Source: Caballeronia insecticola
GTDB lineage: Bacteria > Pseudomonadota > Gammaproteobacteria > Burkholderiales > Burkholderiaceae
Length of the DNA: 64,000 nucleotides
Direction: 5' to 3'
NCBI RefSeq assembly: GCF_000402035.1
Contig: NC_021289.1
Location: 372,001-436,000, forward strand
Both the position numbers and the translations under genes were made by a program. Within the stretch, counting starts at the first letter, position 1. Each line of letters begins with the position of its first letter. Shown here one piece after another: positions 34,979-43,535 of the stretch. The notes below the pieces were generated by a model that was not told where the DNA came from, made no database searches, and was given only the letters and a program-made list of their open reading frames with translations.

Positions 34979-35871
34979 ACATCGGCATCGATGACACGGT
35001 GCTCGCGGTCACGCACCGCACGACCTATCGCTATTCGACGCCGGTCGAAATCGCGCAGCATCTCGCGACCATTCGTCCGCTGCATTGTCCGTGGCAACAG
35101 GTGATTTCGCATACGGAACGCATCGAGCCGGTGCCGTCGTATGTGCATAGCCGTGTCGATGCATTCGGCAACGACGTGCTGTACTTCTCGCTCGATGCAC
35201 CGCACGAACGCCTCTCGATGACGAGCGAAACAACAGTGCGTCTGACGCCGCGCTGGAGCACGCTCGATGCCGATGCAACGCCGCCGTGGGAAGAAGTCGC
35301 GCAACGCTTGCGCTACAGCGCGGGTGCGCCGTTTTTTGTCGAAAGCGAGTTCTGCTATGCCTCGCCCAACATCTCGCTCGAACATGAATTGCGCGAGTAT
35401 GCTCAAGCCAGTTTCGATGCAGGCACGCCGCTCGTTACGGGCGCGATCGATCTGATGCATCGCATCCACGCGGACTTCGAATATCGGCCTTCGTCGACAT
35501 CATTCGATACACCCGCGTCGCGCGCATTCGAGTTGCGGCACGGCGTCTGCCAGGACTTCTCGCAAGTAATGATCGGCTGCCTGCGCGCGCTGGGCCTTCC
35601 GGCTCGCTATGTAAGCGGTTATTTGCGCAACGATCCGCCGCCGGGACATGCGCGGCTCATCGGCGCGGATGCATCGCACGCATGGGTCTCGGTGCATTGT
35701 CCGCAAAGCGGATGGATCGATCTGGATCCAACCAACGACGTGCTCGCCGATCTCGATCACGTGACGCTCGCCACCGGCCGCGATTACAGCGATGTGTCGT
35801 TGTTGCGCGGCATGATCCTTGGCGGCGGCGCACATCATGTGGATGTAGCGGTGAATGTGCTGACCTTGTAA
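34975..35871 (+). CDS. Transglutaminase-like protein
   Basis: A 298-residue protein whose ATG overlaps the stop of the fusion gene (ATGA), so translation is coupled. It has the N-terminal bacterial transglutaminase beta domain (VTHRTTYRYSTPV) and a complete triad: Cys192 in HGVCQDFSQV, His235 in ASHAWVSVH and Asp251 in WIDLDPTND. No signal peptide is present. With the alpha-E/ATP-grasp fusion it forms a second, compact version of the same system. It is probably a peptidase or amide-transferase and not a protein cross-linker. Confidence 0.9.
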   Translation: MNIGIDDTVLAVTHRTTYRYSTPVEIAQHLATIRPLHCPWQQVISHTERIEPVPSYVHSRVDAFGNDVLYFSLDAPHERLSMTSETTVRLTPRWSTLDADATPPWEEVAQRLRYSAGAPFFVESEFCYASPNISLEHELREYAQASFDAGTPLVTGAIDLMHRIHADFEYRPSSTSFDTPASRAFELRHGVCQDFSQVMIGCLRALGLPARYVSGYLRNDPPPGHARLIGADASHAWVSVHCPQSGWIDLDPTNDVLADLDHVTLATGRDYSDVSLLRGMILGGGAHHVDVAVNVLTL

Positions 35872-35977
35872 ATCGTAATGAAAGCGCGACGCGCCGGGCT
35901 GCGTTAATCTTCAGGTTTTCGTCGCTCATGCGCGAGCGTTCGCGCATGTCATTTCGCTTCGCAAGGAGATTTGCACG

Positions 35978-36955
35978 ATGGAATACGTGAAACTGGGCAC
36001 GACCGGCCTCGACGTATCGCGGCTTTGTCTCGGCTGCATGACATATGGCGTCGCCGATCGCGGCACGCATCCGTGGACGCTCGACGAAGAACGGAGCCGT
36101 CCGCTCATTCAGCAGGCGCTCGATGCCGGCATCAACTTCTTCGATACGGCCAATGTCTATTCGGACGGTACGTCAGAGGAAATCGTCGGACGTGCGCTGC
36201 GTGATTTCACGAAGCGTGACGATATCGTGATCGCGACGAAAGTGTTCAATCGCATGCGTCCCGGTCCGAATGGCGCGGGACTGTCGCGCAAGGCCATCTT
36301 CAATGAAATCGACAACAGCTTGCGACGTCTCGGCACCGACTACGTCGATCTTTACCAGATCCATCGCTGGGACTACACCACGCCGATCGAGGAAACGCTC
36401 GAAGCGTTGCACGATGTCGTGAAGGCGGGAAAGGCGCGTTATATCGGCGCTTCGTCGATGTATGCATGGCAGTTCAGCAAGGCGCTGTACACGTCGCGTT
36501 CGCATGGCTGGACCGAGTTCAAGACGATGCAGAACCACTTGAATCTGCTGTATCGCGAGGAAGAGCGCGAGATGCTTCCGCTGTGCAAGGATCAAGGCAT
36601 CGGCCTCATACCGTGGAGTCCGCTTGCTCGCGGGCGTCTCACGCGCGATTGGGATGCGACGAGCGAGCGTCAGGAGTCGGATAGCTTCGGCAGCACGCTG
36701 TATCGGACCGACGATGCGGATCGCGCCGTGGTCGAAGCGGTCGCGGCCGTAGCGAAGGCGCGCGGCGTGCCGCGTGCGCAGGTTGCGTTGGCGTGGGTGG
36801 CGCAGAAGTCGCCGGTGACTGCGCCGATCATCGGCGCGTCCAAGCCGAGTCATTTGAGCGATGCGGTCGCGGCGTTGTCGCTGAATCTCACGGCTGAAGA
36901 GATCGCGCAACTCGAAGCGCCGTATGTGCCGCATGGCGTTGCCGGATTCAAATGA
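35978..36955 (+). CDS. Aldo/keto reductase
   Basis: A 325-residue TIM-barrel oxidoreductase with the full catalytic tetrad Asp56, Tyr61, Lys88 and His129 (DTANVYS, ATKVF, YQIHRWD). The C-terminal NADPH-binding region contains PIIGASKPSHL. It is similar to the YajO/YhdN-type AKR group and probably reduces aldehydes or ketones in the cytoplasm. AAGGAG precedes the ATG. It is separated from the transglutaminase by about 106 bp and is probably an independent unit. Confidence 0.92.
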   Translation: MEYVKLGTTGLDVSRLCLGCMTYGVADRGTHPWTLDEERSRPLIQQALDAGINFFDTANVYSDGTSEEIVGRALRDFTKRDDIVIATKVFNRMRPGPNGAGLSRKAIFNEIDNSLRRLGTDYVDLYQIHRWDYTTPIEETLEALHDVVKAGKARYIGASSMYAWQFSKALYTSRSHGWTEFKTMQNHLNLLYREEEREMLPLCKDQGIGLIPWSPLARGRLTRDWDATSERQESDSFGSTLYRTDDADRAVVEAVAAVAKARGVPRAQVALAWVAQKSPVTAPIIGASKPSHLSDAVAALSLNLTAEEIAQLEAPYVPHGVAGFK

Positions 36956-36986
36956 CCGACTATTGAACGCATGCTGAAGCGCGCGA

Positions 36987-38561
36987 TCACAACTGCGATT
37001 CGATCGGCAAGATGCCCATCATCCAGATGCCCGCGCGCTTGAGCGCCGACACATCCGGCTCGCTATCGAGCACGATCGTCTTGCCGTTTGCGTCGGTATC
37101 GATCCACACCATGCGCTTGCGTCCCGTGCCGTCGTCCTGCAACTCTACGCGCCACGCAATGCGATCGATATTCGTCTCGATGCCGCCCGCCACTTGTTCC
37201 GCGGCATCCGCGCTTTCGCAATACACGCCGATCTCCGTATTCAACTCGACCGAGCGCGGATCGAGATTCATCGAGCCGATGAAAATGCGCGTGCGATCGA
37301 ACACATAGGTCTTCGCATGCAACGAAGCCTTCGATGAACCGAACGTCGTCTTCTTCGGGCTTCTCTCTTCCTTGTCGTCCGATGCAGCAACAGGCTTCAG
37401 TTCATACAGACGCACGCCTGCTTCGAGCATGTCGCGGCGATAGCGCTGATAACCCGCATGCACCGCGGCGACATCGGTGGCTGCGAGCGAGTTCGTGAGC
37501 ACGGTGACGCGCACGCCGCGCGATGTCATCGAACGCAGCCATTGCACGCCTTCCTTGCGCGGCACGAAATAAGGCGACACGATCAGCATCTCCTTGCCGG
37601 GTTCGAGACTCATCGCCTTGAACTGCGACATCAGATGCCCTTCCGTATCGCCGGGCGCGCGCGTGATTTTCGCGGGATCGTCATAAAGCAGCGTTGCCTT
37701 GCCCCATGAGAACGCGGTATCGCGCGCCTGTATCACGTTCGCCATGCGCTCGCGGACTTGCGCGACATAAGGCGAATGCGATTCCGTCAGCAGATACGCA
37801 TCGAGCTTCTGACGATAGGCGGCCAGCGCGTCCGGATCGGCGCGGCGGCCCATGAGGTTTTCGATCGGATAGGCTGCATCCGAATTCCAGTAGAGATCGA
37901 ACGCGCTCGATACTTCGCGCACCACGGGCCCATGCACGAGCACATCGAGATCGCCGAACGCGACCGTGCTCGACGCGCCAAAGTATTCGTCGCCGATATT
38001 GCGCCCGCCGAGAATGGCCGCCTGATTATCGGCGACGAGCGCCTTGTTATGCATGCGGCGATTCACGCGAAAGAACTCGAACGCCGAGCCGAGCTTCTTG
38101 AACGTGCGGCTCGCGACCGGATTGAAGAGACGCACCTGCACGTTCGGATGCGACGCCAGCGCGAGCAGAAACTGATCGTCGGCGTTGGTGCCGAGGTCAT
38201 CGAGAAGCAGCCGCACGCGCACGCCGCGATCGGCCGCGCGCATGACCGATGCGGCCATCTCGCGGCCGGTCAGGTCGTCGTGCCAGATGTAGTACTGGAG
38301 ATCGAGCGTGCGCGCGGCGGTCTCGCTCAGGATCACGCGCGCGATCAGCGCGTCCATGCCGTTCGAAAGAAGATGGAATGCGTTGTCGCCGGGATGCGCA
38401 GCCTCACCGGCCGCGAAGGCGGTGCCGAGCGGCGTGCCGCTTGTATCGTTGAAGGCGTGGCTTTCCATGCGTCCGGTTTGAGGCGGGAGGCTTGCGCATG
38501 AACTCATCAGCAACATCATGGCGATGAGTCGAAGCGCGGCGAACCAGTTTCGAAGTGTCAT
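36987..38561 (-). CDS. Phospholipase D-family lipoprotein (cardiolipin synthase-like)
   Basis: The protein has 524 residues from the ATG at 38561, with AAGGA upstream. The N-terminal hydrophobic segment ends in LMSSC (Cys22), a plausible lipobox, so it is likely an outer- or inner-membrane lipoprotein. Two HKD motifs are present: HNKALVAD with GGRNIGDEY at about residue 171, and HAKTYVFD with GSMNLDPRS at about 400. These give phosphodiesterase or phosphatidyltransfer chemistry on phospholipids. It lies 29 bp downstream of the TAXI protein gene, so the two are co-transcribed. Confidence 0.88.
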   Translation of the reverse strand: MTLRNWFAALRLIAMMLLMSSCASLPPQTGRMESHAFNDTSGTPLGTAFAAGEAAHPGDNAFHLLSNGMDALIARVILSETAARTLDLQYYIWHDDLTGREMAASVMRAADRGVRVRLLLDDLGTNADDQFLLALASHPNVQVRLFNPVASRTFKKLGSAFEFFRVNRRMHNKALVADNQAAILGGRNIGDEYFGASSTVAFGDLDVLVHGPVVREVSSAFDLYWNSDAAYPIENLMGRRADPDALAAYRQKLDAYLLTESHSPYVAQVRERMANVIQARDTAFSWGKATLLYDDPAKITRAPGDTEGHLMSQFKAMSLEPGKEMLIVSPYFVPRKEGVQWLRSMTSRGVRVTVLTNSLAATDVAAVHAGYQRYRRDMLEAGVRLYELKPVAASDDKEERSPKKTTFGSSKASLHAKTYVFDRTRIFIGSMNLDPRSVELNTEIGVYCESADAAEQVAGGIETNIDRIAWRVELQDDGTGRKRMVWIDTDANGKTIVLDSEPDVSALKRAGIWMMGILPIESQL

Positions 38562-38590
38562 CGTGCGTCCTTCGCGATGGACTGCATAGC

Positions 38591-39931
38591 TCAAACGAGG
38601 CTCTTTTCACGCCGCGCCGCTTCATTCAAACGCGCGCGCACGAAGCCGATATGCTCGCGCAGCACGTAGAGCGCATCGGCATAGGCAAGCGGCAACTTAA
38701 GCGTATCGAGTGATTCTTCGATGTAGTCAAGTTCGATGACTAGCGCGCGCCGCTCATCCTCGTTGGTGAGTTTCATCGCGCCGCGTTCGACCGCAATCAA
38801 CGCGCCATAGTAGCGATAGATACGCGAGCGCACGCGCCATCGATACAACGCGGGCACGAGCCGTAGCGCGGGAAAGATCAGCACCGCAACGGGCAACAAC
38901 AGCACGAGCGCGCGATCGGCGATATTGGCGAGCCAGAACGGCAACGTGCGATAGAAAAAGCTCTTGCCCGAGCGGTAATAACGGCTTGCGTCTTCGCTGA
39001 TCGGAAATTCATGCGCGACGACATTCGGAAACTGACCCGCGCGTTGCAGAAGGCCGGCGGTGGCATGCACTTCCTGCGCGGCTTCGATGAGCAAGTCCGA
39101 TAACGCCGGATGCAGGCTCGGCCGTGCGATCAGTTCGACTGTCGGACTCACGAGATGCACCGCTTCGGGCGGAATGCGGCGGCCGAGATCGAGCACGCCG
39201 GGCGGCAGTTCGATATCGTCGAGATAAGGAAAGAGACGCGTGTAGGCGCTCGCTTCCTTGAAGTCCATCACGGAGATGCCGGGTACGCGCAATAGACGCA
39301 GCATGAGCCCGCGCGTGGCGGAGTCGCCCGAAAGGAAGACGGCGTCGGCTTCATTGCTGACGAGTTGCGTCGCGGCTTGCAGGCCATCCGTCGGCAGAAG
39401 CTGCGTGCTGCCGCCTGCACTGATGCCGTTTGCTTCCAGAAGCTTCAGCGAGAGCATGCGCGTGCCGCTGCCTTCACGGCCGATAGCAATGCGCTTGCCT
39501 TCCAGTTGCGACAACAACGTCAGGCCTTTGCCGCGATAGAACACGACGAGCGGTACATACGACACGCTTCCGAGCGACATCAACCGCGCTGCTTGTTCCC
39601 TGGTCGCGATGCCGCCTTGCACGAGCGCGAGATCGACATGCTGCTTCGGATCGAGCAGACGTTCGAGGTTCTGCACGGAGCCATCCGATGGCAGCACCTT
39701 CAGCGTGATGCCGTTGCGCGCCAGGATCTTCGCGTATTCCTGCGAGATGAGATAGAACGAGCTGTCGGACTGACCCGCACTCATCGTGATGGTCTTGGGG
39801 GGCGCCGGATCGACGAGCCAGTACACGAGCGCTGCAATGATCGCGATGACCAGCACGACCGGACCGGCGGTCCAGGTGATGTCGTGCAGGACGCCTTTCG
39901 CGTGATCGTGAGGGAGATGAGGACGCTTCAT
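38591..39931 (-). CDS. Membrane-anchored TAXI family solute-binding protein
   Basis: The protein has 446 residues from the ATG at 39931, behind GAGG. A single transmembrane segment (about 23-42) is followed by a TAXI/NMT1-like binding domain (MSAGQSDSSFYLISQEYAKIL, then KRIAIGREGSGTRML). Unlike usual TRAP binding proteins it continues through another hydrophobic region at about 320-350 (ALVLLLPVAVLIFPALRLV) into a charged helical C-terminal tail. The binding domain is thus tethered in the periplasm, with a cytoplasmic tail. No TRAP permease genes are nearby, so a sensing role or a shared permease is possible. Confidence 0.82.
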   Translation of the reverse strand: MKRPHLPHDHAKGVLHDITWTAGPVVLVIAIIAALVYWLVDPAPPKTITMSAGQSDSSFYLISQEYAKILARNGITLKVLPSDGSVQNLERLLDPKQHVDLALVQGGIATREQAARLMSLGSVSYVPLVVFYRGKGLTLLSQLEGKRIAIGREGSGTRMLSLKLLEANGISAGGSTQLLPTDGLQAATQLVSNEADAVFLSGDSATRGLMLRLLRVPGISVMDFKEASAYTRLFPYLDDIELPPGVLDLGRRIPPEAVHLVSPTVELIARPSLHPALSDLLIEAAQEVHATAGLLQRAGQFPNVVAHEFPISEDASRYYRSGKSFFYRTLPFWLANIADRALVLLLPVAVLIFPALRLVPALYRWRVRSRIYRYYGALIAVERGAMKLTNEDERRALVIELDYIEESLDTLKLPLAYADALYVLREHIGFVRARLNEAARREKSLV

Positions 39932-40042
39932 GCGGTGCCTCGTCATGAACGATTGCCGTTTGATGCCTGCGCGTCGGGATAGACGTGGAGCATGTCGTGT
40001 CGATGTCGGTAGCGGCGTTGACTTGCAGTTTAACGCTCCACG

Positions 40043-40082
40043 CAGACAAAACGACAAGGCCGGCGCGCATTCGGCCGGCCTT
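40043..40082 (-). terminator. Rho-independent terminator after the repeat-protein gene
   Basis: AAGGCCGG (40056-40063) pairs with CCGGCCTT (40075-40082) around an 11-base loop. Read on the minus strand the stem is followed by TGTCGTTTTGTC. It lies 20 bp past the stop of the gene at 40103. Confidence 0.6.
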
Positions 40083-40102
40083 GCATTGCGTCGATGTCTC
40101 TT

Positions 40103-41092
40103 TTATGCCCAGTGTGCAGGGATCCAGACTGCGCCCACGTAATGGCCCGGAATCCAGATCGCGCGACGTGGCACGACATAGACGGTCTTGACCGGCGGCG
40201 GGGGCGGCGCAATGTAGACGGTCTTGACTGGAGGCGGAGGCGGTGCCACGACCACGGTCTTCACAGGAGGCGGCGGCGCAATCACGACGGTCGAAGGCGG
40301 CGGGGGCGGTGCGATGACGACGGTCGATGAAGGCGGCGGGGGCGGCGGCACGATCACGGGCGCGGCGACCACTGTCGTCGAACCTGTCACGACCGTCGTG
40401 CCCGATGTGACCGTTGCGCCGCCCACGACCGTCGTGCTGTGCGAGCCGCTGGTGGTCGTCGCGGTGCCCGAGGTCACGACCACGCCCGGCGCCACGCTCG
40501 TCGCGCTGCCCGAATGGTTCACCGTGCCGCCGTTTGCCGTATTGACGGTGCCGGAGCGGTTGCACGTATAGCCCGCGCAATTCGTCGATGCCGAGTGCGT
40601 CGACGTGTTGCCGTTCGGACCCGTCACCGAGCCCGTCGACGAGTATTGTCCCGGCGCGGTACGCGTGACCGTGTCGCTGCCGGTCGCGGTCTTGCCGTTC
40701 GGGCCGGTGGCGCTGCCGTCATGCGTGCAGCTTCCGCCGGCGCAACTCGTGTCGCCCGCATGTTGCACGGAGCGGTCGTTCGGGCCGTATGCCGTGCCCG
40801 AGTTGGAGAACTGGCCGGGCGAGGTGCGCGTGACGGTGCCGGAGTTGGTGGCGACGCGGCCCCACGGATTTTCGACGCCGCCCGCATGCGAGCAACTGCC
40901 GCCGCCGCACGAGCCGACGTGCGCGCCCTGATATTCGCCGCGGCCCGTGTAGGCCGTGCCGCCACGTGCCCAGCCGGCGAACGCCGAGCTGCTGCACAGC
41001 GTGAGCGCGGCCGCCGTCGCGACGAGCAGCAGATGACGGGCGCGGCTCTTGTTCGAAGCGGCTTCTGAAGCGAAAGTCGATCTGGTTTTCAC
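40103..41092 (-). CDS. Exported repeat-rich, proline-rich protein of unknown function
   Basis: The protein has 329 residues. The GTG start at 41092 follows AAGGA by 6 bp. A Sec signal peptide ends at SSAFAG. Residues of about 45-190 form imperfect repeats built from G-S-C-S/T-H-x-G, GPNG and T-x-T-R-T-x-P-G-Q-x-S; paired cysteines suggest disulfides. Residues of about 195-240 are Thr/Val/Ser rich. Five PPPP blocks follow, each separated by TVVxA/KTVYxA, and the C-terminus is WIPGHYVGAVWIPAHW, a motif seen in small cell-envelope proteins. It is probably a surface or periplasmic structural protein. A terminator follows the gene. Confidence 0.75.
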   Translation of the reverse strand: MKTRSTFASEAASNKSRARHLLLVATAAALTLCSSSAFAGWARGGTAYTGRGEYQGAHVGSCGGGSCSHAGGVENPWGRVATNSGTVTRTSPGQFSNSGTAYGPNDRSVQHAGDTSCAGGSCTHDGSATGPNGKTATGSDTVTRTAPGQYSSTGSVTGPNGNTSTHSASTNCAGYTCNRSGTVNTANGGTVNHSGSATSVAPGVVVTSGTATTTSGSHSTTVVGGATVTSGTTVVTGSTTVVAAPVIVPPPPPPSSTVVIAPPPPPSTVVIAPPPPVKTVVVAPPPPPVKTVYIAPPPPPVKTVYVVPRRAIWIPGHYVGAVWIPAHWA

Positions 41093-41351
41093 GGGATGTC
41101 CTTCTCGGTTCTTTAGGCTACGCTGCGTTTCGTGTGGCGACGGAAGTGACTATAGGGGAAGGGTCCGGCTAAGTCCCGCGCAGACTTATTTCACGCGATG
41201 TCATGGCGGGAAGCGTTGTCCTATAAGGCTCTGGCGGATTGCCACGATGAGGCCGAAGGGGGCGTCCGACACAATCTGAAGCGTTGCGGCACACTAGCGG
41301 CTGCTGTCCGTCGCGGTATTCGTCATAACAAAAGAAGCCGAAGAGTTCACC

Positions 41352-42305
41352 ATGTCCACGTCCACTCGAATCAAGATCGCCGTACTCGACGATTATCAAA
41401 ACGTCGCGCTTTCCATGGCCGACTGGTCGCCGCTCGATTCGCGCGCGGAAATTACCGTCTTCAACGATCACATCGCCGATCGCGCTGCATTGCTCGAGCG
41501 TCTGCATCCTTTCGATGTCGTCTGCGCAATGCGCGAGCGCACGCCTTTCACGCGCGACATCATCGACAATCTGCCGAACCTCAAGCTCATTGCATCGACG
41601 GGCGCGGCCAATGCATCGATCGACCTTGAAGCCGCGGCCGCACGCGGCATTGAAGTGCGGCACACGGGCTACTCGTCCGCGCCGACGATCGAATTCACCT
41701 GGGCGCTGATCCTCGGGCTGATGCGCAACATCCCCGCCGAAAATCGCTCGCTCAAAGACGGCGGCTGGCAGGTCGGCCTCGGCACCGAACTCGCGGGCAA
41801 GACGCTCGGCTTGCTGGGTCTCGGACGCGTAGGTTCGGCAGTCGGTGTGATCGGCCGCGCATTCCGCATGAACGTGATCGCGTGGAGTCAGAACCTGACG
41901 GCCGAGCGCGCAGCGGAAAAAGGCGTTGAACTCGTCGACAAGGACACGCTGTTCAAGACGTCCGATGTGCTCTCGGTTCATCTGCGTCTGAGCGAGCGCA
42001 CGCATCATCTTGTCGGCGCAAAGGAGATCGCGCAAATGAAGCCGACGAGCCGCCTCGTCAATACGTCGCGCGGGCCGATTGTCGATAGCGTTGCGCTGAT
42101 CGATGCGTTGAAGTCGGGCAAGCTTGCGGGCGCGGGCATCGACGTCTACGACGAAGAGCCGCTCGCCCCGAACGATGCGTTGCGCTCGCTGCCCAATGTG
42201 CTGGCGACGCCGCATATCGGCTACGTGGCGGAGGATCTGTATCGCACGTTTTATGGCGATACCGTGCGCAATATCGTGGAATGGCTCGATACGCGCAAGG
42301 CCTGA
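41352..42305 (+). CDS. D-2-hydroxyacid dehydrogenase family protein
   Basis: This 317-residue NAD-dependent dehydrogenase has the Rossmann motif GLLGLGRVGSAVG. The catalytic residues are present: Arg in VNTSRGPIVD, Glu in YDEEPL and His in TPHIGY. It belongs to the phosphoglycerate/glycerate dehydrogenase-like group and reversibly reduces 2-keto acids. It starts in a 259-bp gap after the divergent repeat-protein gene and converges on the TetR gene with 9 bp between. The substrate is unknown. Confidence 0.9.
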   Translation: MSTSTRIKIAVLDDYQNVALSMADWSPLDSRAEITVFNDHIADRAALLERLHPFDVVCAMRERTPFTRDIIDNLPNLKLIASTGAANASIDLEAAAARGIEVRHTGYSSAPTIEFTWALILGLMRNIPAENRSLKDGGWQVGLGTELAGKTLGLLGLGRVGSAVGVIGRAFRMNVIAWSQNLTAERAAEKGVELVDKDTLFKTSDVLSVHLRLSERTHHLVGAKEIAQMKPTSRLVNTSRGPIVDSVALIDALKSGKLAGAGIDVYDEEPLAPNDALRSLPNVLATPHIGYVAEDLYRTFYGDTVRNIVEWLDTRKA

Positions 42306-42314
42306 GCTTGGCGC

Positions 42315-42887
42315 TTATGATTTGGCGCGTCGCGTTGGCTCTTTCGAGTCTTCAGTCGGGAACAGCGAGAACAGGGTTTCGATTGCAACGGTCGCGCGGC
42401 GCTTTGCGTCCGTGCGGCCCACCGCAAGCTCGATAACCGCAAGCCCGACGACAAGCGAGTGCACCATCGACACATGTTCCTTCGTCACGACGAGTCCCAT
42501 TGCTTCGAGCATGCGCGTGATGCGCACCGCGACGCCCTCGGCGAGTTCGCGAAACAGGCTGCGTATGGAAGGCTCTTCGTCCGCGGCTTGCGCCAAGGCC
42601 ATCAGCACGCGGGTGTTCTCGTGACGCATCGCGACGCTTGCAATCGATGCGGCCGTGACCTTCGGCGACGACTCGCCCGCGAATGCATCCACGGCGGCGA
42701 GCTGGCCCTCGATCGCCGTGCGCGCGACTGCTTCGATCAGCGCGAGCCGCGTCGGAAAATAATAGGTGAGGTGACTTTGACGCACGCCCGCGCGCGCCGC
42801 CACGCGGGGTTGCGTGAAGCCCAAATAGCCTTCTTCGCGCAACGTGGCGAGCGCGGCTTCGAGAATGATTTGTCGGCGATCCTGCAC
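42315..42887 (-). CDS. TetR family transcriptional regulator
   Basis: 190 residues from a GTG at 42887 (VQDRRQIIL); longer in-frame starts would cross the palindromic operator and are unlikely. The N-terminal helix-turn-helix is GFTQPRVAARAGVRQSHLTYYF. The remainder is a helical ligand-binding domain with no obvious signature. A 20-bp palindrome lies 13 bp upstream of the start, so autorepression is likely. The target may be the hydroxyacid dehydrogenase or another gene. Confidence 0.88.
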   Translation of the reverse strand: MQDRRQIILEAALATLREEGYLGFTQPRVAARAGVRQSHLTYYFPTRLALIEAVARTAIEGQLAAVDAFAGESSPKVTAASIASVAMRHENTRVLMALAQAADEEPSIRSLFRELAEGVAVRITRMLEAMGLVVTKEHVSMVHSLVVGLAVIELAVGRTDAKRRATVAIETLFSLFPTEDSKEPTRRAKS

Positions 42888-42900
42888 GGCATGTTCCGCT

Positions 42901-42920
42901 GTTTGGTTGATATACCAAAC
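42901..42920. promoter_or_regulatory. Candidate TetR operator
   Basis: GTTTGGTTGATATACCAAAC has 7-bp perfect arms (GTTTGGT/ACCAAAC) around a 6-bp centre, directly in front of the TetR start. This length and symmetry are usual for TetR sites. Confidence 0.65.
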
Positions 42921-42960
42921 CTTAGCGCGCAAGCAGCGCGGCGTCAACCGGATGCCGCTT

Positions 42961-43395
42961 TCACGAGCCTGATTGATTGTTATACGAGGGCGGTTGCGGA
43001 TTGTTCGCGGGATTCGTGTCGTACTTGCGGATATCGACGATCGCCGCGCTTGCGAGCGAGTGAAGATCGGCTTCGAGTGCATCGGCCAAAGCCTTTTCAT
43101 AGACTTCTTCGCCATTCACATAGAGCGTGAAGGCTTCGAGATATTTTGCTTTCTTCGCGGGATTCTCGATGGTTTCGCGCGTCCATCGATACAGCGGATA
43201 GTGCTCGATTCCGTCGCGCTCGGCTTGCGCCACATAGTCGGCGAAGGCATCGTACTGACATTTCAATTGCGCGTTGTGCCTGGCAAGCACTGCATTGAGC
43301 GCCGCGAGCGTTTCATTCGACGTTTGCTGACGCGCCATTGCCGCGTACTCGGGCGCAAGTTTGATTCGAACCTGGTATTGCCACGTTGCGTTCAT
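42961..43395 (-). CDS. Conserved hypothetical protein
   Basis: A 144-residue, mostly helical, soluble protein (LALNAVLARHNAQLKCQYDAF-like region, with YPLYRWTRETIENPAKKAKYL in the middle) and a Pro/Asn/Ser-rich tail (NPANNPQPPSYNNQ). AAAGGACATC precedes the ATG, which supports it as a real gene. No signal peptide or known catalytic motif is seen and the family is not recognised. It diverges from the NHL-repeat gene. Confidence 0.65.
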   Translation of the reverse strand: MNATWQYQVRIKLAPEYAAMARQQTSNETLAALNAVLARHNAQLKCQYDAFADYVAQAERDGIEHYPLYRWTRETIENPAKKAKYLEAFTLYVNGEEVYEKALADALEADLHSLASAAIVDIRKYDTNPANNPQPPSYNNQSGS

Positions 43396-43535
43396 GATGT
43401 CCTTTCAGCTTTGAAAGCGATTAAAGCACTCGCGTGCGGAACATGCGAATCATGCACTACACTTCCTCTCGCATCGCGAAGCAAGCCAACCAATCGTGTT
43501 CATCGTTGCAGGCGACGAACAAGAGGAGGGTAATC

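Noticed and set aside
40190..40370. Regular repeats that could be taken for a CRISPR array
   Set aside because: The units encode PPPP-TVV/KTV blocks in frame, are short and of unequal length, and have no unique spacers or cas genes.
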